NCBI GenBank assembly: GCA_009760855.2
Contig: WPIO01000026.1
Location: 1,997,501 to 2,061,500, forward strand
Direction: 5' to 3'
Length of the DNA stretch: 64,000 nt
Origin: Cristatella mucedo
Taxonomy: Eukaryota > Bryozoa > Phylactolaemata > Cristatellidae
The notes beneath the pieces were generated by a model. It made no database searches. It worked only from the letters and a program-made list of their open reading frames with translations, and had not been told where the DNA came from. A program made the translations under genes and the position numbers. This document shows positions 20,671 to 31,984 of the stretch, piece by piece; position 1 is the stretch's first letter; every line of letters begins with the position of its first letter.

Positions 20671-22513
20671 CGTCACACATCCTTTCCGTAGTGGTTCGTA
20701 GAAAAACCAACTAAAGTAGCGATATAGGATGATAAACACTGCAACATATTCGTAGTTATATGCTCAGTTAAGATATTCGTATTTAGTCCGTGGTATCTCG
20801 TCGAATGCTGACTGTATGCATTCCAGCTCTTCATAAAGTGAAACTCGGTTGCAAAGCCACAATGCAGAATTAGGCTGGATCAAATATTTAGGTTGCCGCC
20901 AGCCTACTGTCGACTCACTATATTAGATGCTCATTTAGCACGAATGATAAACACCGACTTCACGGGAAAATGAAAAAGCATTACTCATACAAAATAGAGG
21001 CCATCTTGAAATAGAAATTAAGGTTCAATTTCTCGGCTGCCGAATTAGTCCTTGGCCACTATCTTATCTAGCGTATGTAGATCCTTACCGTGAACGATGT
21101 GCACGAGCCACTGAAGCTGAGCACTCGTAGGCCTTCCGGAATCGCTATGGGCCGTTAAAAAAGATGCCGTCTTTCTTATGCTCTACGTACGTCCGTAAAA
21201 GATATGACTTGTGAGTTTACACAGCATGGGACACACTTTCACCTAGGCTGCATCAACTGCCACGGTGCTTACACCAATTTAATGTGGTTGCACACACACA
21301 CAACTCATTGAAAAATGCGCAAGGGAAGCAATAGTGAGGTGCACGAATTGCCTCGCTAAAGAAAACGTTGCCTACCTTCTTACAGACTGAATCATCACAG
21401 TACTTGCCGGATAGAGGGACCTATAGTTGGTAGCGTGCGCTGAATGATTTGCACGTGAGCACCAAAGTATACAGCTAAAGAACGAGTGAAGGGGGGAAGC
21501 TGCAGAGAAAGCTGAGCTAAGCAGACGAGTCTTCAAGCGATACTTCAATCATGCCAAATCAACGCAGGTGGTGGCAGAAGCCATAAGCGAGTTCCACACT
21601 TTTGTTGAAAATAAAGAGAAGGCCGGATCAGCGAAAGATTCGATTTAGTGCGCGGAATGTCGAGACGACTGGAAGCCGATGAGTGGGGGTGGTTCGTGAG
21701 TGAGAGCACTCTCTAGGACCAATGAGGATGGATGGTAACACATTTGCCGATGCATCCTCAATGGGCTGCAGACCAAGTGCATCAATTAGTATGTCATTCC
21801 TTCTAGTTACTTGTAATATCAATCTCGGGAAGTTTTCAATGACATTTAAGTAAGTAATGGGCAGGACCGACTGCAGTATTAATGGTCGTACGGCGTAGTT
21901 ACTGCTGAGCTATTCCCTGTAACCCAGCAGTAGCGTACGATAGCTTTAGAGATATTATAGCACTCTTTTCTTTCATGATGGTCGTACATCTACCAGCACC
22001 CTTTCCAATCTGGACTCCTACTCGTGTTAATCCAACCAGTTATTTTGCGAAAGACTCGTCGTTTCCCTAAGTTATTGCGATTGCCTTGGCTGGTTGGTGT
22101 TCCTTGCCAAAGATAAATATTTTTTCTTGAGCAGAGGAGAGCTGGCATTGATGTGGTCTGCAAAAGACGAACGACTGAGTGGATCCATACTTGTACTTCA
22201 ACTGCGAGAGGTAGTAGGCCGTTAGATTGGTGCTTTGTTAAAGCAATGTTTGGTAAATGCCAGTATTTCAACAAGGAAGTCCATTTATCCAAAGGTATGG
22301 AAGGCGATTTGATATGAACCGACTGACCATATGAAGATGAAACTGAACATACGTATAACATAAGTCATTCCTAATGCTCTTTGAATCACTCACGCACTCT
22401 TCTCTTTTTAGGCAAATCTGAAGAGCGGCTGAGAACCTTCGGTTAAACCGTGCTCAGGCTCTTCATATATGGCGTCTATTAACATTTTCTTAGATGATCT
22501 ATTTCTTAGATGA

Positions 22514-22555
22514 TCCAAGCACTAAATGCTCCTAAAGATACATTTAGTGCTTGGA
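22514..22555. repeat. Perfect 15-bp inverted repeat (hairpin)
   Basis: The arms tccaagcactaaatg and catttagtgcttgga are exact complements separated by a 12-nt loop. Just upstream, ttcttagatgatc occurs twice in 30 bp. The stem is too short for a typical miRNA precursor. Confidence 0.8.
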
Positions 22556-24578
22556 GCTTTGAATTTCCTCTCCAGAGATGGGCCAGTCAATATTTTTCAT
22601 GACGACGATAACGTGGCTGCTGGGGGTTCGGGCTGCATAGGTTCAGTTTCAAGACCGGCCATCATTTTTTAGACGAGCCATACCTTTTTTTCGTAGTCAT
22701 ACTCTTTGAATCGATCTGACGAGGCCCTATTGAGCAGCCTGCTGGCAACTTCAGGGTAGCCAAACCGGTGGGGTTGAGGCTAGCAATTTCTCGTTGGACA
22801 GGTCTAAAGAGGCTGCTGGGATGTTTGCCTACGACCCATAGATTGAGGCTCTGCTTCTCGATAAAGCCACGCTTGTCTTGTAAAGGCTGCCATCCATTTT
22901 ATAGGGGAAATAGCAAGGCTAGCAGGGTGGCAAAACTCGAGAACCCCTTTTTTCAAATTGCGTCTGCCCGCTGCATTCTTTGCCGGCTAAACTGGTCAGC
23001 TCGAGGCGCAGTAGGAGCGTTAGGAGCGTCCCCTACTAATCCAGCTACAGGTCCAAGCATGTCCAATAGGGCCCAAGCTTTGCTAAGCATTCTGGTTTGG
23101 TATTAGCAAGATGTATTTTCCTTTTAAAACAAACTACTTTAATAACCTGGAAAATAAGCATGCCCCTTGAGCAGCAAGTCACCTAAAGATTTAAGCAAAC
23201 AGCATATCACCTAATGATCTTGCATTCAGCTGCATTGCTGCCGGTTGGTCTATCCTAAGGCTGCAATACATCAAAATAGGCAAATGTGTTTTCAATAAAT
23301 GCAAAAGCTGATCGTCAGTGCTCACAATCCGAAGTCAGAAGGCTCGGAAGTCATTACAACCCTAAGCGAGTGAGGTTAAAAATTGCACAACCCTAAGTAA
23401 GTAAGTAAGTCTTGGAAGTGCTCAGGTGACCACCACATCTGATGGCAATTGATTACTTTCATATAAAGTTACTGGGGATATTGTGTGCATCACCATAACT
23501 CAATAATAATAATTATTATTTGCATGCAAATAGCTGTCTAAATAACTGTCTGCCAACGTCTCAATAAGCTATAAAGGCAGTGAAGATATGCATTCTACTT
23601 CATACTTATGGTGACTTCCGAATTCGTTCACTCAAGATCAAGTTTAGATGGGATATCTACTGTTTATGCTAGTGATGTGGCCAAAGTGGCAGATGGGCTT
23701 CAATCCTCAGGCCACACGATTCCTACTACAGAGTGAGAAGGCGACTGCCACCCTGGGCCTTCATTAAGATCATGGGCCTGGGCAAGTTCAAAGTTCAGCT
23801 TAGTACATTTTTAACCTGATCAATTTTGGAAATACTGCTGCTTTGTGCTTTTCGTGAGCTTTCCTTCACAAAATACCATTGCCGAACAGCGGCTGCTCAG
23901 CACGGAGATTAGTATAGACATGTTAGTTCAGTTCTATTTTAAACTACCCTTTCACTTATTCCGATTTTCCTGATCATCAGATACAGTTGCTGCATCCGAA
24001 AACAACTCCGTGGGCCTCTTGCAGGGCGTCTATTTCAAATAATCTTCTGTTACAATGCACTTTACAATTAAACAACCATCACATGAAGCCGTAGTTTTTT
24101 CAGTATGCATTTATGTAGGAATTGATCATGTTAACATCCTAAATAGAATGCACTTGTCTTTTCACGTAGCTTATAGATGAATGATGTCGCTTAAATGAAG
24201 CTCATGGCAGGTTGCGTGAATTCCAGTTGTAGCCTCTGGTTCAATAATGCATGCTAATCGTCGAAGCACGTATCTTGCAGCATTCAGCAAGTCGAGATGC
24301 CCCAGTGGGCAGTCAGCTATGACATTCTTGCAGTGTGCACGCGCAGCTGCTAGTTTGCTGTCCGGTAATTAATCCTGAATGCTGCATTAGTAGCCCAGGC
24401 TTCTGCTCCCTTATTCAGGAAAGGCATGCAGCATTCTGGCAGCATGTCTGGGTTTTGATAATGATGCACGGTGGCAGCATGGTACTAGGGCTGACTTCGT
24501 GTAGCGACGAACGCATGGACCGTTCGGGAAGAAGTGTGAGAGCGGCTACGTGACCTTACTGTCGTACTTTATCCTTAG

Positions 24579-24817
24579 ATGACAAAGCCACTGAGTGCCA
24601 ACAATGTGGTGTGACCGTTGACGAGGGATCGGCTGCGCACCATCGCACAGAGTGCAAGCAGCAGCACCAACCTGAGCCGTCATCTTCAGAAGCTCAGGCA
24701 GAGCCAGAGGGTCGCTCCCGAGCCAGGAGCAGTCCACGAAACCATCACAATCATCAACAACATCGTCACGGTCATCACCACCACCACCACCACCATCAGA
24801 GATCTGCATCGGTAGGG
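24579..24817 (+). CDS. J-domain/C2HC gene, exon 4: zinc finger 2 and His-rich tract
   Basis: An acceptor (cgtactttatccttag) ends at 24,578. The exon enters with two bases (phase 1), matching the base left by the exon at 19,270 (G plus AT gives Asp). The reading DDKATECQQCGVTVDEGSAA then HHRTEC forms a second C-x2-C-x11-H-x3-C finger, identical in spacing to finger 1. A polar stretch and a histidine tract (seven consecutive His) follow. Two donors in the same phase are possible, after 24,811 (tcg/gtaggg) or after 24,817 (ggg/gtgagc). The second has the better consensus. Unspliced, the frame would stop at a TGA soon after. The finger probably binds zinc. A nucleic-acid or protein-binding role is not shown. 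Confidence 0.72.
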
Positions 24818-25246
24818 GTGAGCTGTTGAGCATATCATTTTGCTGACGTCTGAACACATAGAGCATTTGTTTCATCTACTGTGACGATCGCAGTTACGAC
24901 GAGCTCGTAATTGTCGACTGCTATTGGCAGCTGTGGTGATTAAGGCCCAAACTATTAGCAGTCTGGGGCTTTTGCTAATTTATCTGACGCTGCGAAATAT
25001 AGAGCAATTAGCATCTGGTAGCACAGAGATGAGGGCTTACAGCTTTCTTGTCCTGACGTCTAGTGTTGCATTGCATTAGATCTTTGCATACACGTGTGTA
25101 GGTGCTCGACTGTATATTTCATGTACAAGGCCAGCACTGCTGAGTGAATGGTCTCCATGAAGAGAACCGGTTAGCATTAGTGGGTATATGCAGCAGGGTG
25201 GAAAACTGCAATTCTGCACCTTCATCATAATCCAACACAAATCCAG

Positions 25247-25344
25247 TTCATCCTTACCAAACCGCGAATGGCGGTGGCCCAGCTGCTGGTCTTGTGCCAG
25301 GAGGTTCGAGCCGCTGCCAGTACAACACTGGGAACCATAAGAAT
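25247..25344 (+). CDS. Candidate exon, possibly exon 5 of the J-domain/C2HC gene
   Basis: The plus frame reads FILTKPRMAVAQLLVLCQEV then RAAASTTLGTIR and would leave in phase 2 at a GTGAGG donor (agaat/gtgagg). Either of two AG sites could be the acceptor (ending 25,246 or 25,300), and both give phase 0, matching the end of the previous exon. The composition is that of a folded protein rather than of noncoding sequence. The base before the donor is not the usual G, and the acceptor tract is weak, so this is a moderate candidate. Confidence 0.35.
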
Positions 25345-27050
25345 GTGAGGCATAAGCTGATCGGAAGGTTCTGCTATGTGCCCAAACGATGCGTTGGCTG
25401 TTGTAATGCAGGCCGGCTAGCAGTGGGCAAGTGTGAGCAAGAGGCTCTGCAGACCAATGGAATGGCAGTGAAAATTCGGGGGAGGGGGATAGAGACAGAG
25501 CAAGATAGACTGATGGGAAACATGCAAGCATGAATAGCTTGCAGGCTGTCTGACTGATGCGCACGGAGACAGTAACAAAGATTGCTGCAAAGGCTAGCAC
25601 ATTGGTGAATTGAAAGGTGGTGGGGCAAACAAACCCTGGCCTCATTGGACCGAACCATGATTGGCAGGATGTAAGCTGTGCTGATGTGCTTGACTCAGGC
25701 AAAGTAAAGGTTTGGCCCCCTTCTTGGTTTACTCATTCACGGGCTTCATTGGTTAGACAGATGAAGGGCCACCAAGATGATGCTCCCGGTAAAGGCTGAC
25801 CGATCAGCATTTGCTGTGCCTCCGAAAGGATGGATTTGCTTTGATGATGAAACCAAGTACACGACGAACAAGAGGACTTTGCTTTAGCAAATGCCATGCT
25901 GCGGTGAAAGCCAGACCCCCTCTGTGGCGCCTTTGGCCTCACCTGGGGTAACCTGTGACACCACAGGCTGAGCTGAGCGAGCTGGGTGCAGAATTGAATT
26001 GAGGAGGCTTGATGCAGAGCATGCAAGAAGACGAGCAACCAAAGCTAAGCCCCATTTGCTGCTGCCTTCGCACGATTGACCTGCGCACGAGTGCACCGGT
26101 CCCTCTCGCGTAGCACTGCACGTAAAAGCACGATGAATGGCCATTCACTCTGGGAAAGGCCTGTGTACGTCTGTGTCCCTGGCCGCATGCCACACTGCCT
26201 CACGGATCTTTACCTCCAGAGACTGATAAACACTCGGGCCCTATAATGCCACAAAGCCAGCTAAAGGAACGCTGGTGCAGTTTGCCGAAAACAAGCCGCG
26301 AGGCTTTTTTTGTCTCGCCCCTCAGCCTCTCTCATGCGTGCATGCTCGCTGCCAGCATGCCAGGAATCAGGCTGCCCAGCGCTGGCTGCAGGGGCTGCTG
26401 CTCCTTGCCCCATCCCAGTTAACCCTTGCTGTTAACCCTTGCAGTTAGCTCCTGCGGTTAATCCCTGCTGTAGTCAGACTGATAGAAAAAGTCGTGCCGA
26501 TCTGGCATCTCAGTCAAGAGCCCACTGGCCAGAGCAGCCTGTCAAACTCTTGGTCAAATTGGGCAGCACATGTTGGCATTTGCACAGAGGCTGCTGCCAG
26601 GTTTATCGGATGCTTGCTTCTGCTCCATGCCGGGTGGGGTGGTCGGGGTGGAACTGCATGCTGCTGCTAGGCAGCCGGCAGCCAATCTCATGGCAGCTGT
26701 CCTTTGCTGCACTGCCCGGACAGTGTCAGCCAGGCTCTGAACCCGGAGAGATGTCCTCCGGGACTGGCCTAATGCTGAAGTAGAAAGCAAGCAGAGAGTG
26801 GAGGAGGATGCATCAGCAGACAAGATTTGCTTGGAATATTGCAGTGGCTGCTTTAGCAGGTGCGACCCTTCGTGCTTATGCATGCTGACACTATTCGTGC
26901 TGCCGCTGACCACAGTTGCATGCTGATTATGTGCATGTTACCTCTAGCCATATTATGCTTGTCAACATTGAGCATGCTACCCCTACTCATCCTGTCATGC
27001 TTCTTTACAGCATATTTAAAAAATTGCTTAGAAAGAGATTAGGGCTCTAT
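25345..27050. other. No supportable gene; LINE-related 3' UTR near the end
   Basis: Open frames on both strands overlap each other without splice or motif support. At 26,870-27,060 the sequence resembles the 3' UTR and tail of a related LINE (tgcatgctgattatgtgcat, agagattagggctctataca, ATT tail). Confidence 0.4.
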
Positions 27051-27076
27051 ACAAATGTATTATTATTATTCTTTCC

Positions 27077-29107
27077 CAGCTGATTATGTGCATGTTACCT
27101 CTAGCCATATTATTAGTTCCCAGGTTAGCTCCTTACCTGATGATCCTTGTGATGATCTAGCCGATCGCTTCTCTCGATTCTTTGTGCAGAAGATAGACAA
27201 AATCAGGGAATCCATCCCTGCGATGACAACCTTCCCACTAGAATGCTGTTCCTCGGTTCCTGGCTGCGCCTCAATGTCTGCATTTAAACAGGTCACTAGT
27301 GATGTAGTCCTAAAGCTCGTATCTCAATCAAAGAAGACAACAAGTCCACTGGACCCTATTCCCACTGTCCTGCTCTTACGTTGCATTGATCTGCTGCTGC
27401 CATGCATAACCAACATCATTAATATGTCATTAGCCTCAGGTCAGGTCCCAGCACCTTTCAAAAAAGCTGTAGTCAGGCCACTTCTCAAGAAAGCTACACT
27501 AGACCAAGAGAACTTACGCAACTACCGCCCAGTCTCCCTTCTACCATTCCTATCAAAGACACTGGAACGGGTCGTGGCAGACCAGCTGAACTCGTATATC
27601 GAAACCTCACACCTTGCTAGTAAGTTCCAGTCTGGCTTTAGAGCTAATCACTCCACAGAGTCAGCATCGCTTCGGGTATACAACGACCTACTTAGGAATG
27701 CAGACATGGGTAGAGTGTCTCTTCTTGTTTTGCTCGATCTTTCGGCAGCTTTTGATACCATCGATCACAAAGTACTTCTAGAGCGCCTCTCATCTCGCCT
27801 GGGCATCACTGGCACTGCTCTGCAGTGGTTCAGGTCCTATCTGAGTGGGAGACTCCAGAGTGTTGACGTGAATGGACAAAGATCATCTGAAGTACCTCTA
27901 AAATATGGAGTACCTCAGGGCTCTGTGCTAGGTCCGGTCCTTTTCACCGTTTATACTCTCCCTCTCGCTGATGTGATTGCCAAGCACAATCTAGGCTTTC
28001 ACTTCTATGCGGATGACACTCAGTTGTACCTTTGCTTTGATCCCTCCCAGCCTTCGAGCACCTCAAATTCTCTCAACTCACTTGCTGCATGCATTGATGA
28101 CATCCGATCATGGATGGCAGCAAATTTTCTAAAACTAAACGATGATAAAACTAACTTACTAGTTATGGGCAAACCTAGTGTTATTCAGAAATTGGAAAGG
28201 CTGACTTTCAAAATTGGCTCTGCCAGCATATCTCCAGTTGCATCAGCTCGAAATCTAGGTGTCATATTCCAAAGCGACCTCTCGTTAGACGACCACATCA
28301 GCTCCACAGTCAAATCAGCCTATTTTCAGCTTCATAACATTGCTAAAATTAGGGCTTGTTTAGATAAGGATACCACGTCCAAGTTGGTCCATGCATTCGT
28401 GACATCTCGTCTCGACTTCTGCAACTCACTGCTTACTGGCCTACCAGCATGTGCGATCAGGCGATTGCAGCTGGTGCAAAACTCTGCAGCTAGGCTTGTC
28501 TGTCGTGAGCGTCGCAGTTGCCACATTACTCCACTTCTCGCCGACCTGCACTGGTTACCAGTCAAGCAACGGATTGACTTCAAGGTTTTGTCGCTCACTT
28601 TTAGGTCTCTTCATTCTATGGCTCCAGCCTATCTTTCAGATATACTACCCCATCAGGCAAAGCATCGTACCACTCGCTTTTCGGAATCCAACAGTCTAGA
28701 AATACCTCGTACAAACCTTAAATCCTTTGGAGACCGTGCATTTAGCTCGTATGCTCCCACAGCCTGGAACTCCCTCCCGACCTGCATCAGAACATCCCCT
28801 GACCTGACCACATTTAAAAGAAACTTAAAAACATACCTATTTAGGACAGCATTTAGTGGGTCCTTGTGATTCGTCCTCGATGTGCTTATGCGTGCTGACA
28901 CTGTTCATGCTGCCACTAACCACATTTGCATGCTGACCTAGTACATGTAACCCCTAACCATGTTATTCATTTTGTTTGTTTTTCAAGCATGATTTTACTT
29001 ACTATTCTATTGCGTATCACTTTGCAGCAAATGTGAAGCGCCTAGAAAGAGATTGAGTTCTCTGAGCGCGCTTTATCAAGTGCAATATTATTATTATTAT
29101 TCTTATT
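27077..29107 (+). mobile_element. CR1/L2-like LINE, most intact copy
   Basis: A 5'-truncated element with one uninterrupted frame to 28,869 (604 codons from 27,055), the 3' UTR, the terminal hairpin and an ATT tail at 29,088-29,102. The first ~21 codons derive from flanking sequence. LINE homology begins at QVSSLPDD (residue 22). The RT blocks include LLDLSAAFDTIDH with the first catalytic Asp at residue 234, and YADD at residues 318-321. The endonuclease and any ORF1 are missing, so it cannot transpose alone, but the intact RT frame implies a recent insertion. A short segment beside the 5' end repeats sequence found 150 bp upstream. Confidence 0.95.
27113..28869 (+). CDS. LINE reverse transcriptase and C-terminal region (5'-truncated ORF2)
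   Basis: The frame encodes an RNA-dependent DNA polymerase of the non-LTR type. Domain order: linker (LADRFSRFFVQKIDKIRES), RT fingers and palm ([77 protein letters not shown]), thumb (LKLNDDKTNLLVMGKP; ARNLGVIFQSDLSLDDHISS), and a C-terminal region with LADLHWLPVKQRIDFK and RTAFSGSL. All catalytic aspartates are present. No genuine start codon belongs to it because the element's 5' half is absent, so it is not expected to be expressed unless read from a flanking promoter. Confidence 0.93.
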
Positions 29108-30344
29108 AACACAACTTGAGCTACTCGGTGTTGTACAGCTCATTGGCTATAGTAGCTTTAACTGAGAACCTCTAAATAAGAATAGCTCTAAATATAATAT
29201 TAATAACTAATATATATATATATATGTAATAATACCTATATAGGGTTCTTTCACTATTTATTTTAAACTGCTGTGCCCCAATCGTTGCTTGGCTTGTCAC
29301 GTAATGCATGCCCCATCGTGCATGCATCCACAACTTCTTCCCGTACTGGTGGCATGCAAAATACAGACCTGCAGTCTACCAAGTGTTTATTGTTACCCAC
29401 ACACTGTGGCAGTCCAACCGTCTTGCAGACTCAGATGCGGCACATATTAGCAAAACTAACAAGCTGCAGTATGTCCAAAGCTACTCGTCAGTTCAAGAAG
29501 CCAACTTCATGCTTGCCCCAACCCTCCCAACAACATCTTGCCGTACAAAGGGCAAGAGAGGCACTCTGTCAGCTACCGGCACGAGGGGGGAGCTACTCAG
29601 CCAGCCGTAGCTGCAACTCACGACAAAGCGTGAAAGTTCTCCGAAGTTTTTACTCCGCCGAGACGTCTGTTAGCCGGGCTCGAAGGGTCTCAAGCTGTAC
29701 GGTGCTGCTGTTTTGTCAAGCTGAAGTCGCTGTCAAAGCACTGCTCAAGCCAACTTTGTCAAAGTCAACTGAATGCCGTGCTGTGCTGAGACACCGGCTG
29801 GCTGCACTGCCGTTGCATTCCATTGGCATGATGCGCCAGCCCCCCCCCCACCAGAGAAACACCTTGAGGAGTCGTCTGTCTCAGCTGGAATGTAGTCAAC
29901 ATTCGGGTCCGAAGCCAGGCCTGCTGCCGAGCATACCTGCATGTGCGCGTGCTGGCCATCAGCCCTTCATCGCCTCCCTGACAATGAAAGCCTGTTGGCC
30001 TGTTTCTGTCGACGTCTTAGTGATGCCCTGCTTTATTATGAGGCACCCGGCCTTCAGTTGGAGGCCTTTGCTATTTGATGGCCTTCTACACTGAGCTCTG
30101 CAGGGTGCCCTCGGCCGTCGGTTTCCCTATGTGCGATAGGAAATGGGAGCCATTTGATCAAAGACATTTTGTGCAGCCTCGGCAGGCAGTGTGTTGATAT
30201 GTTCTGCCACGCTTAGTGATCCACTTGACCTGAGACATCTTTGTTCATGCCTCTATTGAATTCTTTCTCGGCAGCTCCACTGTGAAGTAGACACTTAGTG
30301 CATGCAGAGCGCAGCGCGCCCTGCCGTAAGTAATCTGGTTTGAA
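29108..30344. other. No supportable gene
   Basis: A 273-codon open frame runs from 29,273 to 30,094 on the plus strand, but its composition is irregular, it has no motif, and it overlaps equally open stretches on the other strand. Short TA repeats lie near 29,210-29,226. Confidence 0.4.
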
Positions 30345-30507
30345 GTCCCTGGGTCTTAGCCCCGGGGTTAGGTGCTTGGTCTTTATGACCGAGGTCGTGG
30401 GTTCGAATTATGCAGTGGTCGATTCTTTATTGACCACTGCAAGTGGTGGTGATAGCCGTGAAGGTCCTTCTACTACTATGTAAATGAGCCTGTTAAATCA
30501 GCTAATT
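30345..30507 (+). mobile_element. SINE-A copy (well preserved)
   Basis: It shows the family clearly: gggtcttagccccggggtta, ggtgcttggtctttatgacc, B-box ggttcgaat, then cgattctttattgaccactg, ggtggtgatagccgtgaagg and cctgttaaatcagct. Confidence 0.8.
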
Positions 30508-30752
30508 TTTTTGGATTTTGCATTCTCTTTTTGCCGGTCATTCTAGAGCTGGAAAACAAATCATATGCAGACTCTTGTGAACTTGCTCCATTGGATTTGA
30601 CAGGCTTAATCAATGCCTTATCCTGGATCAGATCACTTTTTCGATGAAGGCAGAAAGAGTGCACTAGCTCATGACGTGCAACAGAAGCTGAGCAATGATT
30701 GATAGACAAGTAGGTGGAGTGGAACAGTAGCAGAGATAAAGCAAGGTAGGCA

Positions 30753-30754
30753 AG

Positions 30755-30817
<63 letters not shown>
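30753..30817. repeat. (GA)n microsatellite
   Basis: A nearly pure GA tract of about 65 bp with one or two interruptions. Confidence 0.95.
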
Positions 30818-30820
<3 letters not shown>

Positions 30821-31406
30821 TAGGAGGGATTAGAGGAAAGGAGCGTTTGAAAGAGGATGGGAGAGTACAGAGAGCAGCATTGCGCGTGCTTGTGAATCAC
30901 ATTAACAGGCATGTAAGCATGGGTGCATTGCCTACGGGAGAAAGAGGTGTGAGGTAATGGCCGGCAGGCGTTTTGGCTACAAAAACATGACAATTATAGT
31001 CAACATGATCTGGATTGATATTGCTTGAAGATCAATGATAGTCTTCGAATATCTACAACATGTATCTGGATTGGTTGAGAGACTTGTTCAACAAAAATGT
31101 GCTGCTGTGCAGCTATTGCATTTTGGGTGGGACTTGTTTTTCTATGATCGTGTTTATGTCACAACAACCAGAGAATCGTGCATCTAGAAAGCAATTGTAG
31201 CTGTGCAATGCAAGGTAAGGGTAAGACCGTTGATACATTCACTATTAAAGAAAAGCGGCCCTACAGCTTAGAGCTATTAAATATGGTATGTTACCACGAG
31301 GCACAATATTGCTTTTTATCAGGGAGAAGCAAACAAAAAGGGATCCAGGGGCAAATGACAGCACCCACCCCTATATAAATAAGCAACTCTACTTACCATT
31401 TTACAG

Positions 31407-31458
31407 GCACATCCTCGGCCGCTATGGAATAACAATTTCTCGGAAGACGCGAGGCAAG
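31407..31458 (+). CDS. Candidate internal exon, 17 codons
   Basis: It is tightly bounded by a good acceptor (ttaccattttacag) and a good donor (gcaag/gtgaga). In phase 2 the reading is HILGRYGITISRKTRGK and the exon leaves in phase 0, which fits the next candidate at 34,151. The phase-0 alternative (AHPRPLWNNNFSEDARQ) is also open and would join directly to the exon ending at 24,817. I prefer phase 2 because it fits both the 25,247 candidate and the downstream exon with a better composition. A second strong donor (caag/gtaagg) at 31,206 has no convincing acceptor. Confidence 0.5.
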
Positions 31459-31639
31459 GTGAGAAGAACTAAGTCGGTGCACTTTTTTTGCTAGAGCCCC
31501 AACTACTCCTGCAAGTCGAGTAGAGTGTAAATGCACTAGTTGTGATTGTGCAGAAAATGACGTAGAATGATATTGTATAGATATTGAGTATGGGACTCTA
31601 CTTCCAACTCCAGGGTAAAGTGCTCCAAGTCTACGGTCT

Positions 31640-31870
31640 GTGGTGCGGCCGTCACCGTGTTCTCATAATTTAGGTGTGCTCTTTGATACATGCTTAAATT
31701 TTGAAAGTTTCAGAAGATCACCTCCACAGTGAGCCATCCTGTCCAATATCTGTCTAAGATTAGGGACTTTATATAATGGTGGCTTGCAAGAAATTAAATA
31801 GCTCTCTGAATCTGTCTAGGTTAGACTACTCAAATTTCGTTTTGGCTGGGCCACCGAGGAAGCCATTAAT
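31640..31870 (+). mobile_element. LINE fragment, second RT family
   Basis: It reads HNLGVLFDTCLNFESF, then a decayed LSNIC.R.GTLYNGGLQEI and a LSESV*VRLLKF stretch. This parallels the minus-strand fragment at 68-300 (DSCLNFESF, SLSNIRNSL, LARNLTSSLVLSRFDY). Confidence 0.55.
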
Positions 31871-31984
31871 CCTCTGAAGCTCGGGATAAATTTGGCATCA
31901 AGGTTAGTCAACAAATCCGAGAGGTTAAGCCACGTGTCTCCTTTGCTGAAAGAGGTACCATTACTCCCGTTTGATCAGCGGCTC

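Larger units (their letters stand above)
19271..24578 (+). other. Large intron of the J-domain gene
   Basis: It holds a copy of repeat R3 (20,205-20,425), a LINE tail (20,566-20,670), a G run at 19,441-19,451 and a perfect hairpin (22,514-22,555). It also holds a strong acceptor (tcttctctttttag, ending 22,411) whose downstream frame would add only ten residues before a stop. No other gene is seen on either strand. Confidence 0.5.

Noticed and set aside
25076-25702. 208-codon minus-strand open frame
   Set aside because: No motif, odd composition, and it lies opposite a plus-strand exon candidate.
29273-30094. 273-codon plus-strand open frame
   Set aside because: Irregular composition with no recognisable domain or splice context. 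Minus-strand frames are open over the same bases.
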